From the NCBI GenBank assembly GCA_005881495.1, contig VBHI01000058.1, positions 1-8,562 on the forward strand: a stretch of DNA of 8,562 nt, written 5' to 3'. The DNA is from Chloroflexota bacterium (GTDB lineage: Bacteria; Chloroflexota; Ktedonobacteria; Ktedonobacterales; Ktedonobacteraceae). The notes below the pieces were generated by a model that saw only the letters and a program-made list of their open reading frames with translations, was not told the origin of the DNA and ran no database searches. A program made the position numbers and the translations under genes. Of this stretch, positions 1 to 6,927 are shown in pieces (the first letter of the stretch is position 1; every line of letters starts with the position of its first letter).

Positions 1-170
1 CAACTGGCGGCAATGGCTCCATGATACCCATCGAGGTGTCGAATGATGAGATCGGGATCAGCACCGCGACGAATGCGGATGCTCTCCACTTGTTGACCAT
101 AGAGTGGATGATGGGGATGGATGACCGTCACCCATCCCGAAACTCGCTGGGATGATGGGGTAGTGTACTT
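1..170 (-). CDS. Partial small protein resembling the DUF5372 family
   Basis: On the minus strand one frame stays open from about position 182 to the window start and runs off the edge. Its translation contains WVTVIHPHHPLYGQQVE followed by IRIRRGADPDLIIRHLDG. The HP-HHPL-GQ opening followed by short beta-type segments resembles DUF5372 proteins, small proteins of unknown function that I recall lying beside site-specific recombinase and transposase genes. A GTG at 131-129 is a possible start. An ATG at 182-180 is in frame but lies inside the neighbouring reverse transcriptase sequence, so it is probably accidental. Similarity plausibly extends upstream to about 165 (TTPSSQRV), where the intron fragment begins, suggesting the gene was cut at its 5' end by that element. 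Family assignment is from memory of the motif and is uncertain; function is unknown. Confidence 0.4.
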
Positions 171-1744
171 TGGGGATGCCATCCTGGTCGTCAAAAGTGA
201 TGCAAGAGGTCATACGGCAATTGTTGAATGCCTACTTTGAGCCTCGCTTCAGCGATCACTCGCATGGATTCCGGCCTGGACGGGGATGCCATACCGCGCT
301 CAGCGAAATTGTGCATACCTGGAAGGGCGTTCACTGGATCATCGAAGGCGATATCTCTGACTGTTTTGGGAGACTCGATCACGAGGTTCTCTTAAGCATT
401 CTCAGTGAACACATCCATGATAATCGGTTCTTGCGGCTCATTCGGTATATGCTTCAGGCTGGGTATCTGGAAGAATGGAGCTGGCATGAAACGCTCAGCG
501 GTGCACCGCAGGGCGGAGTGTGCAGCCCCATTTTGAGTAATATCTACCTGGACAAATTAGATACGTTTGTTGAGACAGTCTTGATGCCGAAGTACAATGG
601 GGAAAAACGGAGAAAACCAAATCCAGCCTACAAACAAGTAGAGTATGCCATTGCCCGTGCCAAGCGAAAAGGCGACAGGCAGGCCGTTCAAGCATTGCGC
701 AAGCAACGTCGAGAACTCCCAAGCCAAGACCCCAACGACCCTGACTATCGGCGGCTTCGCTTCGTACGATATGCCGATGATTGGGCGCTTGGTTTCAGTG
801 GTCCTAAAGCCGAAGCTGAACAGATCAAACAGGAACTCAGAGATTTCTTGCGTGAAGTCCTCAAACTTGAACTCTCAGAGGAAAAGACCCTGATTACGCA
901 TGCACGAACCCATGCAGCCAAGTTTCTTGGCTATCACATTGGAAGTCAGCATGCCGACGACAAGCTCGACCGACGAGGTCAACGGCAAGTCAACGAGATG
1001 GTCAGCCTCCGCGTTCCAATGGAGGTCATTGAACAAAAATGTGCACTCTACATGCAACGAGGAAAACCGGCGCAACGAGCCCAGCTCCTTGATGATAGCG
1101 ACTATTCGATTGTCAGCAAGTACCAGGCGGAGTATCGAGGCGTTGTTCAGTACTATCTCCTGGCCCAGAATGTCGGTCTGTTCGGGAAAGTAAAATGGGT
1201 AGCAGAAACGTCGCTCCTCAAAACCCTGGCAGGCAAACATAGGTCCTCAGTGGCGGCGATGGCACGCAAGTACAAAGCCACCACTGAGACAGACTCTGGC
1301 CCACGGAAATGTCTACGGGTCGAGGTCCAACGAGACAAAGGCAAGAAACCTTTGGTCGCACAATTTGGAGGCATTCCCCTCAAACGGAAGCACGACGCGA
1401 TCATCATCGATCATACCCCTCAGTTTCTCATGACCAATCGAAGCGAACTCTTACAAAGAGTGTTGGCAGATACGTGTGAATTGTGCGGTTCAAGCGAACG
1501 CGTAGAGGTTCATCAAATCCGCAAACTTGCGGATTTAGAAAAACCGGGGAGAAAAGAAAAACCAATCTGGGTCAAACAGATGGCAGCAAGACGGCGCAAA
1601 ACATTAGTGGTGTGTCGCAAATGCCATGAAGAGATCCATGCTGGGAAAACAACCGCGTCATTGCGGAAACAGGAACCGGAGAGCCGGATGACACAGAAAT
1701 GGTCCAGTCCGGTTCGGGAAAAGGGTAACGAAAAAGGCCCGTGA
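170..1744 (+). CDS. Group II intron reverse transcriptase/maturase with HNH domain, N-terminally truncated
   Basis: This intron-encoded protein combines reverse transcriptase, RNA-binding maturase and endonuclease activities for intron splicing and retrohoming. Seen in order: the end of RT block 1 (LGMPSW, the 'RPLGIP' motif cut after RP), SHGFRPGRGCHTAL at about 31-44, motif A GDISDCF with catalytic Asp61, GAPQGGVCSP at 111-120, and YADD at 201-204 (Asp203, Asp204). The maturase domain X is marked by AEYRG at 320-324. A C-terminal HNH zinc site has CxxC 436/439, His448, CxxC 482/485, His486 and His490. Family members usually have about 80-100 more N-terminal residues. The only available start is TTG at 170 with no convincing ribosome site, and TAG lies just upstream at 161-163. 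The last residues (from about 504) translate RNA domain V. The frame is otherwise uninterrupted, so truncation looks recent, but the product is probably non-functional. Confidence 0.88.
   Translation: MGMPSWSSKVMQEVIRQLLNAYFEPRFSDHSHGFRPGRGCHTALSEIVHTWKGVHWIIEGDISDCFGRLDHEVLLSILSEHIHDNRFLRLIRYMLQAGYLEEWSWHETLSGAPQGGVCSPILSNIYLDKLDTFVETVLMPKYNGEKRRKPNPAYKQVEYAIARAKRKGDRQAVQALRKQRRELPSQDPNDPDYRRLRFVRYADDWALGFSGPKAEAEQIKQELRDFLREVLKLELSEEKTLITHARTHAAKFLGYHIGSQHADDKLDRRGQRQVNEMVSLRVPMEVIEQKCALYMQRGKPAQRAQLLDDSDYSIVSKYQAEYRGVVQYYLLAQNVGLFGKVKWVAETSLLKTLAGKHRSSVAAMARKYKATTETDSGPRKCLRVEVQRDKGKKPLVAQFGGIPLKRKHDAIIIDHTPQFLMTNRSELLQRVLADTCELCGSSERVEVHQIRKLADLEKPGRKEKPIWVKQMAARRRKTLVVCRKCHEEIHAGKTTASLRKQEPESRMTQKWSSPVREKGNEKGP
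1681..1715 (+). ncRNA. Group II intron RNA domain V
   Basis: This is the catalytic hairpin of the intron. The lower stem pairs 1681-1688 with 1708-1715 over eight pairs including one G-U. The AGC catalytic triad is at 1682-1684. Positions 1706-1707 (AG) form the two-base bulge. The upper stem pairs 1690-1692 with 1702-1704 and 1694-1695 with 1700-1701, capped by a GAAA tetraloop at 1696-1699. The element is 35 bases instead of the usual 34: A1693 has no partner and sits as a bulge in the upper stem. It lies inside the reading frame of the maturase, whose stop comes 27 bases later. Confidence 0.75.
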
Positions 1745-1831
1745 GGGACCTCGTCGGTATCCCATTTCATTCGGGGAGGGACGGACAGAAAAGGTCTGCT
1801 CACACAGAACCTCGCTGGCCGTCTACTCTAC
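1716..1831 (+). ncRNA. Group II intron 3' tail with domain VI-like hairpin
   Basis: Downstream of domain V about 116 bases show secondary structure. The clearest part is a nested hairpin. An outer stem GACGG (1780-1784) pairs with CCGTC (1819-1823). An inner stem pairs 1792-1794 with 1810-1812 and 1795-1798 with 1805-1808, with loop 1799-1804. The inner stem leaves a single unpaired adenosine at 1809 on the 3' strand, which is the geometry of a domain VI branch point. The linker from domain V is longer than usual and the bulged A is farther than usual from the inferred end at about 1831, so this is tentative. The precise 3' splice site cannot be fixed from sequence alone. Confidence 0.4.
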
Positions 1832-1913
1832 AATATCCTTCGGCTCGGACGGAGCCATCAAGAGGCGCAAGCTTCCTGAGAAGCCCCTGCATTCATGCAT
1901 GGGGAGTCGTCAC
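1832..1913 (+). mobile_element. Putative right end of an IS200/IS605-type tnpB element
   Basis: After the intron tail the frame starting at 1829 reads YNILRLGRSHQEAQAS and stops at 1877-1879. TnpB proteins often end in a similar S-x-x-QEA tail. It is followed at once by AAGCCCC, a subterminal hairpin (1884-1904) and AGTCGTCAC (1905-1913), the arrangement I recall for right ends of IS200/IS605 elements. No transposase domain remains, so only the end is present. The group II intron fragment abuts it directly and may have been inserted into or beside the tnpB 3' end. The end overlaps the stop codon of the minus-strand gene. Identification rests on remembered patterns and is uncertain. Confidence 0.4.
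1884..1904. terminator. Hairpin between convergent genes, possible terminator
   Basis: CCCCTGCA (1884-1891) pairs with TGCA (1896-1899) and GGGG (1901-1904) around a TTCA loop, with T1900 bulged. It lies six bases beyond the stop of the minus-strand membrane protein gene and downstream of the plus-strand intron frame. There is no T run on either side, so termination would be Rho-independent only in a weak sense. The same hairpin is explained at least as well as the subterminal palindrome of an IS200/IS605-type element. Confidence 0.3.
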
Positions 1914-4084
1914 TGAGATGCGAGGGCCGGCTCTGACGCTGCAGCTTCACCCGACGTGCCTGGCGTTCGGTGGCTCCTGAGACGGAGCAGTAAGGCACAG
2001 GCATAGAATACGATCACCGGAATAAGTAGCAGGCGATAACCAATCAACATACTGAAGTACTCCATTCCGCCTCCAACCATGATGCCAAGCAGGTTGGAGG
2101 CGAAGGCAATATCCGCCGTTTCACTATCTCGAAACGAATTCGTGAAGATAATGTTGGCCAGAAACACCGGCGTGAAAGCCAGTACGCTTGCTAGCATATA
2201 TCTGAGAATAGGGTTGCTGAGCAGCAGCGCATCGGGCGACAAGAGTATATTCAAAAGGAGTACTCCGAACAGCAACAGGTAAAACACGCTAATTCGCTTG
2301 AACTTAAAGCGCCTGTTTACCAGGATCGCCAGCAGCACACTGCTCAGGATAGCGAAAAAGACCAGCGAGTTCACCAGCCAGGTGCTGCCGAAAAGGAGAG
2401 CGAAAGTGGTCAGGCTTTTGACTTCAAGCAGCATAAAGGCCATGCCCAGGAAGAACATATGCCAGTCAAAACGACGCAGCGTCTTCCGAGGAGCGAATGT
2501 CACCGTGCCAATCAGCGCAAAGAGAGCAACCATAGCGAGGCCGAGGAGGTAAATGGTCGGGAAACTCCGATCTTGTAGGTAGAGGAACGGCCAGTCATCG
2601 GTTGCCGGTGCAGCTGGGGTCAAGGGATAAAAGCCCTGGCCGAGAATACGCAGGGAGGTAGAACCCGGAGGCAAAGGCTGCTCATGATAGGTGCCAAACT
2701 CACCCTTCGGCAGCGTTGCCAGGCGCGGCCCTGCCATAATCGCCGCAGCGCGTCCCGTGCCGCCATAGGTCGTCACAAGCGGCCGCTGGTTGAAGACATT
2801 GCCCACCATGTTGGACAGTTTCTGAACCAGCCAGTCCTGCCTGTAGAAGTTGTACAGCACAACCACGCCGTTACTGGTCAGGTGCGCCCGCGCCGTCGCG
2901 AGTGCGTCCTGCGTGAGCAGGAAACTTTCAAGACGCAGACTGGTGTTGCTCGAGGTGAGCGTCAGTGAGTCGGGCAAGGCGAAAATAATCAGATCATAGT
3001 GATCGGTGGTATTCTGCAAGAAACTGCGGCCATCATTGATGACAACATGAACGCGCGGGTTACTGTAGGGTCGATCCGGGTTGTATTGAGCGCCAAGCTG
3101 CTGGATCGTGGGATCAATCTCTACCGCCGTGATCGAATCGACACCATACGCCAGGGCGGTTGCGGTGTCAGATCCGGTTCCGGCCCCAAGAATCAGCGCG
3201 TGGTGGAACGACCCGCTGCCGAATATCCGGTATACCTCCTTGTAGAACGGCTCCCTGTACTGCCAGGAAATCATCGCCTGATGCCCGGTACTGTTTACAT
3301 CGACAAGGTAGCCATTGGGAACGGCAGGGCGGAGGAGGATTTTATAGTATGGCGACCAGTATGCGCCAGCCTGAAGCTGGCCAACCTCGATGAGGGTGGC
3401 AGCCAGGACGACTGCTACATATAGCACCGTTCGTTTCGCACTGAGCAGCAGCAGGAGGGTGCTCAAGATGGAGAACCAGGCCAGCGGTGGCAGAGAGAAG
3501 TAGGACATAGCGGAGAAGGTGGCGATTCCCGCCAGGCTGCCAATGATATCATAGGTGTACGCGGTCAGTGGATTTAACTGAGAGAACAACCTGCCAAAGG
3601 AACGAGATAGGGGAATAAAGCAGAGCGTCACCATGCCGAAAATGATTGGCAACACCAGAAAGTTTTCTGCCCTGGCGCTCTGATCAGAAATGCCAAAGTA
3701 GAGAACCTGCGTTGAATTGATGAGAAGCTGGAACTTTGTCTTCGCGATGATAATGACCAGCAGCGCCAGCAGTACCGGGAACGGGGGAAACCAGAAACGC
3801 TGGCGGCGCGCTGAGAGCATACCGAGGCCAATGCCCAGGAAAGAAGCCAGCAGGAGAAAGTTGTTAAAATAACTCAGGTAGCGGACATAAGACGGAATCC
3901 AGCGAATGCAGAGCAATTCGAAGAAGAGGATCGTGAAGGAAACAAAGAAAGTGCGCGCTCGCTTATCGGTGATGAAAGGATGCGCAGGCGTAAACCAATC
4001 CAGAAAATGAAACAGGGCTGCGATTAAATTTTTCAGCCTTCCAACAAATGGAGTATCGTTTGTCGATAACGAGATATCTTTCAT
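1910..4084 (-). CDS. Multi-pass membrane protein with spermidine synthase-like (PABS) Rossmann domain
   Basis: The 724-residue protein has three parts. An N-terminal membrane region has about seven hydrophobic segments (roughly 46-65, 71-92, 102-114, 142-158, 178-198, 201-216, 219-234). A soluble Rossmann domain spans about 245-450. A C-terminal membrane region holds six or so segments (about 509-530, 542-562, 570-588, 598-617, 630-648, 681-701). The Rossmann part shows the nucleotide loop LILGAGTGSD (297-306), the acidic strand end AVEIDP (320-325), NDGRSF (350-355) and YDLIIFALPDS (363-373). Soluble spermidine synthases have a catalytic Asp in the last motif (YDxIxxD); here that place is Ala369, so aminopropyl transfer is doubtful. 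TDDWPFLYL (495-503) and SNLLGIMVGGGMEY (663-676) are conserved in membrane-bound SpeE-like proteins. Substrate unknown. Gene stands alone; ATG is supported by a strong ribosome site. The polar tail after 701 ends inside a probable insertion-element end. Confidence 0.8.
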   Translation of the reverse strand: MKDISLSTNDTPFVGRLKNLIAALFHFLDWFTPAHPFITDKRARTFFVSFTILFFELLCIRWIPSYVRYLSYFNNFLLLASFLGIGLGMLSARRQRFWFPPFPVLLALLVIIIAKTKFQLLINSTQVLYFGISDQSARAENFLVLPIIFGMVTLCFIPLSRSFGRLFSQLNPLTAYTYDIIGSLAGIATFSAMSYFSLPPLAWFSILSTLLLLLSAKRTVLYVAVVLAATLIEVGQLQAGAYWSPYYKILLRPAVPNGYLVDVNSTGHQAMISWQYREPFYKEVYRIFGSGSFHHALILGAGTGSDTATALAYGVDSITAVEIDPTIQQLGAQYNPDRPYSNPRVHVVINDGRSFLQNTTDHYDLIIFALPDSLTLTSSNTSLRLESFLLTQDALATARAHLTSNGVVVLYNFYRQDWLVQKLSNMVGNVFNQRPLVTTYGGTGRAAAIMAGPRLATLPKGEFGTYHEQPLPPGSTSLRILGQGFYPLTPAAPATDDWPFLYLQDRSFPTIYLLGLAMVALFALIGTVTFAPRKTLRRFDWHMFFLGMAFMLLEVKSLTTFALLFGSTWLVNSLVFFAILSSVLLAILVNRRFKFKRISVFYLLLFGVLLLNILLSPDALLLSNPILRYMLASVLAFTPVFLANIIFTNSFRDSETADIAFASNLLGIMVGGGMEYFSMLIGYRLLLIPVIVFYACALLLRLRSHRTPGTSGEAAASEPALASQ

Positions 4085-4088
4085 GAAA

Positions 4089-4096
4089 TCTCCTTT
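4089..4096 (-). promoter_or_regulatory. Ribosome binding site of the PABS membrane protein gene
   Basis: On the minus strand AAAGGAGA lies four bases before ATG at 4084-4082. It is a strong Shine-Dalgarno match and fixes the start of the long leftward gene. Confidence 0.75.
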
Positions 4097-4157
4097 AGTT
4101 TATGTAAGAGTTTCCTAGGGGTGAGATGAGGGCTCTGAAAATCCACCCGTATAGGTA

Positions 4158-4166
4158 TGATACAAT
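4158..4166 (+). promoter_or_regulatory. Candidate extended -10 promoter for the rightward cluster
   Basis: TGATACAAT fits the extended -10 form TGnTACAAT in an AT-richer stretch between the divergent genes. No good -35 hexamer is seen at the expected spacing, which extended -10 promoters can tolerate. Transcription would begin near 4173, leaving about 85 bases of leader before the preferred mutase start. The rest of the 4085-4258 gap shows no further gene or structure that I can support. Confidence 0.35.
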
Positions 4167-4240
4167 ACAATCTGAAATAGATAGTATGTAGCCTGAATGG
4201 GATGTTATGGGGTAATATGAGCCCTACAATGAAACTCGAT

Positions 4241-4249
4241 GGAGAGGAG
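4241..4249 (+). promoter_or_regulatory. Ribosome binding site deciding the mutase start
   Basis: GGAGAGGAG ends nine bases before ATG 4259. The earlier in-frame ATGs at 4202, 4217 and 4229 lack a comparable site, so 4259 is preferred. Confidence 0.6.
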
Positions 4250-4258
4250 CAATCGATA

Positions 4259-5992
4259 ATGTTGGAGCAGAGATCGCCAGGGACGGAAGAGATAAAAGAT
4301 GTTCAACAGGGAACACTTTTTGATAAAGCGACATTGGAGCAGTTGAAGGATGAGCGGCGGCAGTGGGAAGAGACGACCGTGAGCAAGTCGCAGCAGCGTC
4401 TGCCTGAACGAGATAATTTAATTACCACTTCTAGCGTGCCCATCAATCGCGTGTATACTCCTCAGGATAACGATTCGCTCGACTACAGCCGCGACATTGG
4501 ATTACCGGGGGAGTATCCCTATACGCGCGGGGTGCAGCCGACGATGTATCGCGCCAAGCCGTGGACGATGCGCATGTTCGCGGGTTTTGGCACCGCCGAG
4601 GACACCAACAAGCGCTTCAAGTATCTGCTCTCACAGGGACAGACGGGCCTCTCCACCGCTTTTGATATGCCAACGCTCTATGGTTACGACACGGATCACG
4701 AGCTGGCCGCGGGCGAGTTCGGCAAATGTGGCGTGGCCATCTCGTCGCTGGCCGACATGGAGGTGCTGTTCGATGGATTGCCGCTGGACAAAATCACGAC
4801 CTCGATGACGATCAATAGCCCGGCTGCGGTTATCTGGGCCATGTATATCGTCAACGCGGAGAAGCGCGGCTTCCCAATGGCTTCGCTCGGGGGCACGCTG
4901 CAAAACGACATCCTCAAGGAGTATAGTGCCCAGAAAGAGTTTCTTTTCCCACCGCAGCCATCGATGCGCCTGGTGACGGATACCATCGAGTTTGGCACGC
5001 GCCATATGCCGCGCTGGAATACGATCAGCATCAGCGGCTATCATATTCGCGAGGCAGGGGCAACGGCGGTGCAGGAACTGGCGTTTACTATTGCCGATGG
5101 GCTGGCCTACGTGGATGCCGCGTTGAAGCGCGGTTTGAAGATTGATGAATTCGCGCCGCGCCTCTCTTTCTTCTTCGATGTGCATAATGATTTCTTTGAA
5201 GAGATTGCCAAGTTCCGTGCCGGGCGCCGGCTATGGGCGAAGTTGATGCGCGAACGCTATGGCGCGAAGGATCCGCGTTCGTGGTTGATGCGCTGTCATG
5301 CGCAGACTGCAGGGGTGTCGTTGACGGCGCAGCAGCCGGATAATAATGTCATGCGCACCACTATCCAGGCCCTGGCGGCTGTGCTTGGGGGGACAAATTC
5401 ACTGCACACCAACTCGTTGGACGAGGCCCTGGCTTTGCCGACTGAAAAGGCCGTCTTGATTGCTCTTCGCACACAGCAGATCATCGCCCATGAGAGCGGA
5501 GTGGTCAACACCGTTGATCCGCTGGGCGGCTCGTACTTTATCGAGGCATTGACGGACGAGACTGAGCGGGCCGCGGTGGATTACCTGAACCGTATCGATG
5601 CCCTGGGAGGCGTGCTGGCCTGCATTCTCAATGGTTTCTTCCAGCGCGAGATAGCTGAGTCGGCCTATCGCTATCAGCAGGAGATCGACCAGCATAAACG
5701 GACGATTGTCGGCGTCAACGACAATATCATGGAAGAGGATATCAAGGTGCCGACGCTGTACATTGACCGGGCTGGCGAGCGAGCACACCTTGAGCGGCTG
5801 AACCGCGTGCGGCGCAAGCGCGACAATGCGGCGGTAAAACGGGCGCTGGAGAATCTGCGCCATGTCGCGGAGGGGACTGAGAATACGATGCCGGCGATTA
5901 TCGAGGCGGTCAAATCGTACGCGACATTAGGCGAGATCATGGATGTTTTCCGGGGCGCTTTTGGGGATTATATGGAGCCGGCGGTGTTTTAG
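4259..5992 (+). CDS. Acyl-CoA mutase large subunit, isobutyryl-CoA mutase-like (methylmalonyl-CoA mutase family)
   Basis: This is the substrate-binding TIM-barrel subunit of a coenzyme B12-dependent carbon-skeleton mutase that moves a CoA-ester group by a radical mechanism. From ATG 4259 it has 577 residues, like stand-alone large subunits (IcmA or archaeal-type MCM alpha), and lacks the C-terminal B12-binding domain. Visible motifs: [88 protein letters not shown] and [10 protein letters not shown]. By recalled alignment to Propionibacterium methylmalonyl-CoA mutase, Tyr89 is Phe107 and Arg207 is Gln225 here, while the active-site His244 is His262. Phe and Gln are the isobutyryl-CoA mutase pattern. 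Ala134 is kept where 2-hydroxyisobutyryl-CoA mutase has Asp. An automatic name of methylmalonyl-CoA mutase is likely but probably wrong on substrate. An upstream ATG at 4202 would add 19 residues. First gene of the rightward cluster; no small subunit nearby. Confidence 0.88.
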   Translation: MLEQRSPGTEEIKDVQQGTLFDKATLEQLKDERRQWEETTVSKSQQRLPERDNLITTSSVPINRVYTPQDNDSLDYSRDIGLPGEYPYTRGVQPTMYRAKPWTMRMFAGFGTAEDTNKRFKYLLSQGQTGLSTAFDMPTLYGYDTDHELAAGEFGKCGVAISSLADMEVLFDGLPLDKITTSMTINSPAAVIWAMYIVNAEKRGFPMASLGGTLQNDILKEYSAQKEFLFPPQPSMRLVTDTIEFGTRHMPRWNTISISGYHIREAGATAVQELAFTIADGLAYVDAALKRGLKIDEFAPRLSFFFDVHNDFFEEIAKFRAGRRLWAKLMRERYGAKDPRSWLMRCHAQTAGVSLTAQQPDNNVMRTTIQALAAVLGGTNSLHTNSLDEALALPTEKAVLIALRTQQIIAHESGVVNTVDPLGGSYFIEALTDETERAAVDYLNRIDALGGVLACILNGFFQREIAESAYRYQQEIDQHKRTIVGVNDNIMEEDIKVPTLYIDRAGERAHLERLNRVRRKRDNAAVKRALENLRHVAEGTENTMPAIIEAVKSYATLGEIMDVFRGAFGDYMEPAVF

Positions 5993-6025
5993 GCAGTTGG
6001 TATCCTTGCAATGTTGTGTTGAAAC

Positions 6026-6030
6026 GGGAG
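6026..6030 (+). promoter_or_regulatory. Ribosome binding site supporting a TTG start
   Basis: GGGAG lies seven bases before TTG 6038. The first in-frame ATG is about 41 codons further in, inside the first acetyltransferase domain, so TTG is the credible start. Confidence 0.5.
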
Positions 6031-6037
6031 TGATCTG

Positions 6038-6916
6038 TTGACGAATGATCTGAAGGAAGGCCTGGTTCATAAGACTATATGGGCTGAAGACGAAATAGCG
6101 CAGGCAGGCCAGTTATTAGAACTTTGTAACGCGTTTGATGGTCTGCATCTGAAATTGGACATGGGGATGCTGCGCATGCGGAAGGGCAAAGTAGCCAATG
6201 ATTTTGTGTATTATGCGGATGGGAAACTGGTTGGTTGGCTGGCATTGGATGAGTATGGCGCTGAAGAGGTAGAGTTCACGGGGATGGTTCATCCCGATTA
6301 CCGGCGCAGAGGTATTTTCAGCGCGCTGCTGGCGGCGGCAAAAGAGGAGGCTCAAGGCAGAGGGACGACGCGCCTGGTTGTAGTATGTGAACGCTTTTCC
6401 CATTCTGGTCAGGCTTTTGTGGCGGCAATTGGCGCGGCGTACGATTTCTCCGAGCATAAGATGCTGTTAAGGGATTTCAAGGAAAGAGGACCCTACCAGG
6501 AGCGTATTGCTCTGCAGAAGGCTGGAGCGGGCGATGTTGAAGCGCTTGCGCTGATTGCCGCGTCGAGTTTTGGTCAATCGGTGGAGAGAGCGAGGCGCAA
6601 TATTCTGAAAAATATGGAGAATCTCTATGTTCAGTATTACCTGGGGAAGTTGGGCGAGGAAGCTGTGGGATGTCTGAACCGGTATGAATCCGATAAGGAG
6701 TATGGCATTTACGCATTTGCGGTTCTTTTAGAGTATAGAGGGCGTGGGTTCGGCAGGCAGATGCTGGAGCAGGTTATTAAAGAGACGCAGGCGGTGAGCA
6801 GGAAGGATATTGGGCTTGAGGTGGAGACGGAGAATACGAATGCGATCGGGTTGTATCGTTCCTGTGGTTTTGTAGAGATAACGACCTATGGGTATTATAC
6901 TATCGATTTGTATTAG
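6038..6916 (+). CDS. Tandem-domain GNAT family N-acetyltransferase
   Basis: The 292-residue protein carries two GNAT folds, which transfer an acetyl group from acetyl-CoA to an amine. Domain 1 (about 10-145) has the acetyl-CoA loop HPDYRRRGIFSALL at 85-98. Domain 2 (about 155-292) has LLEYRGRGFGRQML at 230-243 and the later signature ENTNAIGLYRSCGF at 265-278. Both pyrophosphate-binding loops look intact, so both domains might bind acetyl-CoA. The tandem layout is shared with mycothiol synthase MshD, but that does not establish the substrate, and no other mycothiol gene is here. It starts with TTG, 45 bases after the mutase, and its TAG stop is followed closely by prmA, so it is probably cotranscribed. 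The substrate is unknown; neighbours prmA and rsmE make a translation-related target possible but unproven. Confidence 0.8.
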   Translation: MTNDLKEGLVHKTIWAEDEIAQAGQLLELCNAFDGLHLKLDMGMLRMRKGKVANDFVYYADGKLVGWLALDEYGAEEVEFTGMVHPDYRRRGIFSALLAAAKEEAQGRGTTRLVVVCERFSHSGQAFVAAIGAAYDFSEHKMLLRDFKERGPYQERIALQKAGAGDVEALALIAASSFGQSVERARRNILKNMENLYVQYYLGKLGEEAVGCLNRYESDKEYGIYAFAVLLEYRGRGFGRQMLEQVIKETQAVSRKDIGLEVETENTNAIGLYRSCGFVEITTYGYYTIDLY

Positions 6917-6927
6917 GAATGAGTAGT

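Larger units (their letters stand above)
165..1831 (+). mobile_element. 5'-truncated group II intron fragment
   Basis: The stretch holds the intron-encoded protein, an RNA domain V and a structured 3' tail, all on the plus strand. What is missing is everything upstream of the middle of reverse transcriptase block 1: the first roughly 80-100 protein residues and RNA domains I to IV up to the reading frame. The sequence left of about 165 belongs instead to an unrelated minus-strand gene. The left boundary is set by where protein similarity stops (LGMPSW, with an in-frame TAG at 161-163). The right boundary near 1831 is inferred from the end of the structured tail and is approximate. Such a fragment cannot splice or move on its own. 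Confidence 0.65.

Noticed and set aside
170..1744. Reverse transcriptase as part of a retron, diversity-generating or defence system
   Set aside because: Maturase domain X, HNH tail and a domain V hairpin immediately at the 3' end identify it as a group II intron protein.
1741..1980. A plus-strand open frame of 79 codons crossing the intron tail
   Set aside because: It runs through RNA structure and the putative element end and into the opposite-strand gene; the product has no recognisable features.
2999..3424. A plus-strand open frame of about 140 codons
   Set aside because: It is opposite the Rossmann domain of the leftward membrane protein and shows no independent evidence of coding.
4085..4201. 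A sigma-70 promoter for the leftward gene
   Set aside because: AT-rich hexamers such as TTGTAT and TATACG occur, but no pair has acceptable spacing, so none was called.
4631..5185. A minus-strand open frame of 184 codons
   Set aside because: It mirrors the conserved core of the mutase and has no motif or ribosome site of its own.
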